A DNA stretch of 64,000 nucleotides from Rothia nasisuis (GTDB taxonomy: Bacteria > Actinomycetota > Actinomycetes > Actinomycetales > Micrococcaceae), in assembly GCF_928381405.1 (NCBI RefSeq), contig NZ_CAKMSB010000007.1, forward strand, positions 84,643-148,642. The letters are read 5' to 3'. The notes beneath the pieces were generated by a model that searched no databases, was not told where the DNA came from, and saw nothing but the letters and a program-made list of their open reading frames with translations. Position 1 is the stretch's first letter, and every line of letters starts with the position of its first letter. The translations under genes and the position numbers were made by a program. Shown here in pieces: positions 62,855 to 64,000 of the stretch.

Positions 62855-63235
62855 ATGCAACACAGACTGTTAACCAGTGATGAGCTCCCACAGGGGTTTA
62901 GCTACCCAGGGCAGCTCAAGCGATTAGCGGAAATAGAAGCTTTAGAATTTCAGCCTTGGACGATTCTCACCGGGGAGAGACTTCGTGAAAAATATCAAGG
63001 ACTAAAAAACAGGTATCCGCACCGCTCTTTAGTTCCTATCGCTGCGCGGCAAGATTATGATGACGTAGCCTGCTTTGATCTCAATGCCGACAACATAATT
63101 TGTATCATTCATGATTACGCTTCAGCTGGATGGGAGCAACACAATAAGAAAACCTACTCTACTTTTCATCAGTGGCTCAGAGATGCTTTTGAAGACTTCT
63201 TATTATGGGGTGATGAAGAAGCTGATGATTACTAA
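62855..63235 (+). CDS. SMI1/KNR4 (SUKH)-like immunity protein
   Basis: A 126-residue protein with SUKH-type features: an N-terminal helix region, VPIAARQDYDDVACFDLNAD with strands carrying the typical IA...DxxxFD pattern, then CIIHDYASAGWEQHN and the C-terminal TFHQWLRDAFEDFLLWG. SUKH proteins are frequent immunity proteins in polymorphic toxin loci. Its toxin is not adjacent, so it may be an orphan immunity gene. Confidence 0.65.
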   Translation: MQHRLLTSDELPQGFSYPGQLKRLAEIEALEFQPWTILTGERLREKYQGLKNRYPHRSLVPIAARQDYDDVACFDLNADNIICIIHDYASAGWEQHNKKTYSTFHQWLRDAFEDFLLWGDEEADDY

Positions 63236-63777
63236 TAACCTCAGCAAGCTTGTCTCATACGCATTACGTCATCGCCCTGAAGAGTTCAATCTAACGCCTG
63301 ACTCCCAGGGATGGTTAGACCTAGATGACCTTGTAAGGGGCATAAAAAATTATTCGGCAGATTACTCCAATGTCACTATTGAGGATCTCCATCAAATGGT
63401 GGAAACTGCCCACAAAAAAACGGCACCAGATTCAAGGCCAGAAAATTCGGGCTTTCTACGGGCACTCCGCAGAATCGATAAAGATGATTGAGCGAGCCCC
63501 AGGGACTCCCCCTGTGACCTTGTATCACGGTACCAGTAAAGCTAATTGGGAGTGCATCCGGCAAGAAGGACTGAAGCCAATGAGTCGGCAGTCTGTCCAC
63601 CTCACAGAAAATAAAGCTGATGCGATAGCTGTAGGTCGTAGGCATAGTTCTGAAGTGGTTTTATTGAAAATTGATGCGGCTGCAGCTAGCCAGGCGGGTG
63701 TTAGCTTTTTTCCTAGTAGTTCGAAGGTGTGGTTGGTCGATAGTGTGCCTGCGTGTTTTGTTAGTTTGGCGTTGTAA
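63213..63777 (+). pseudogene. kptA: KptA/Tpt1 RNA 2'-phosphotransferase split by a seven-A run
   Basis: The two halves of KptA lie in different frames. The first, from ATG 63213 or 63225, encodes LSKLVSYALRHRPEEFNLTP and GWLDLDDLV. The second, in another frame, encodes IRAFYGHSAESIK, VTLYHGTSKANWECIRQEGL, KPMSRQSVHL, VVLLKIDAAAASQAG and KVWLVDSVPACFV. The break falls at seven adenines (63414-63420); six would restore one continuous protein of about 190 residues. KptA uses NAD to remove 2'-phosphates from RNA and shares its fold with ADP-ribosyltransferases. It could be a pseudogene, a phase-variable gene or a sequencing artefact. Confidence 0.75.
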
Positions 63778-63850
63778 AGTTTAGCTGTGGTTGGTCTGTA
63801 GCTGTTGGCGGCCTTTCGGTTCTGAGGCCTAGCTAGGAATTATCCCCTCT

Positions 63851-64000
63851 CTAGTCTTGGTGGTTGGTGCCATTTGGGGTTCTAATCCGTATTCGTTTGC
63901 TGGGAATAACCCGGTGATGATGAGTGATCCGTGGGGGTTGCGGCCTGCTACGGATGCTGATTTGGCTGCTTATCGTGAGGCTAATCAGGGCGCGCTTGCT
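63851..64000 (+). CDS. Rhs core end of a second toxin module, cut by the window edge
   Basis: The plus strand reads GSNPYSFAGNNPVMMSDPWG, the hallmark DPxG boundary of the Rhs-associated core domain, followed by LRPATDADLAAYREANQGAL, the beginning of a variable tip or of a linker. The start of the frame is unclear, and no 5' part of an Rhs protein is present. It is therefore the beginning of another displaced toxin cassette in the array. Confidence 0.65.

Overview
The window looks like the chromosome of a high-GC Actinobacterium of the Micrococcaceae, most probably Rothia. It carries Lsr2, ClpC, FtsH, DisA, Sfp-type carrier-protein chemistry and several genes with leaderless-looking starts. 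From 36.4 to 61.0 kb the order disA, mutY, clpC, lsr2, lysS, panC, DUF2520, DUF3180, folK, folB, folP, folE, ftsH, hpt, tilS, DUF2342 protease matches, from memory, the Mycobacterium tuberculosis interval Rv3585-Rv3626. The species is inference; I recall, but cannot verify here, that a Rothia nasimurium genome was reported with an NRPS predicted to make valinomycin.

Layout: 1-1.3 kb holds mobile-element debris (serine recombinase pseudogene, XRE regulator) beside a tRNA-Lys. 1.4-6.6 kb is core genome: FetB-like permease, PhoU-like protein plus Pit phosphate carrier, pyruvyltransferase-like protein. 6.7-11.0 kb is the pstSCAB operon, transcribed leftward behind a three-unit PHO box. A FUSC membrane protein and radA follow.

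The most interesting region is 14.0-36.4 kb, a visibly more A+T-rich island lying between radA and disA, which are neighbours in many Actinobacteria. It contains one leftward operon: type II thioesterase, acyl-AMP ligase, NRPS 1, NRPS 2, ABC ATPase, ABC permease, a MITE, and an Sfp/EntD-type phosphopantetheinyl transferase. The summed order ligase-KR-T / C-A-T-E / C-ligase-KR-T / C-A-T-TE is that of valinomycin and cereulide synthetases. Both amino-acid adenylation domains read as valine (DAFWLGGTFK and DAFWVGGTFK), so a cyclo-oligomeric depsipeptide ionophore of hydroxy acid / D-Val / hydroxy acid / L-Val type is expected. Unusual points are the split of the first module inside its pseudo-KR, with a +1 frame relation and a TTG start, and a first KR lacking two of the usual catalytic residues.

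36.4-61.0 kb is a housekeeping block: c-di-AMP synthesis (disA), repair (mutY), arginine (NAGS-like acetyltransferase), proteolysis (clpC, ftsH), xenogeneic silencing (lsr2), lysyl-tRNA synthetase, pantothenate (panC plus a possible PanG), an uncharacterised ABC exporter, two bacterial PH-domain membrane proteins, folate biosynthesis (folE/P/B/K), hpt and tilS.

61.0-64.0 kb is a degraded, IS-rich region: an IS3 fragment, a MITE, an IS5-type transposase pseudogene, then orphan Rhs pieces with a toxin tip, two candidate immunity genes, a kptA gene split by a seven-A run, and a second Rhs core running off the end. MITE/IS ends with the GCTTATTCA terminus recur at 15.3, 43.3, 52.2, 61.1, 61.3 and 62.8 kb, and a decayed relative lies at 36.2 kb on the edge of the NRPS island. 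No CRISPR array or rRNA was seen.
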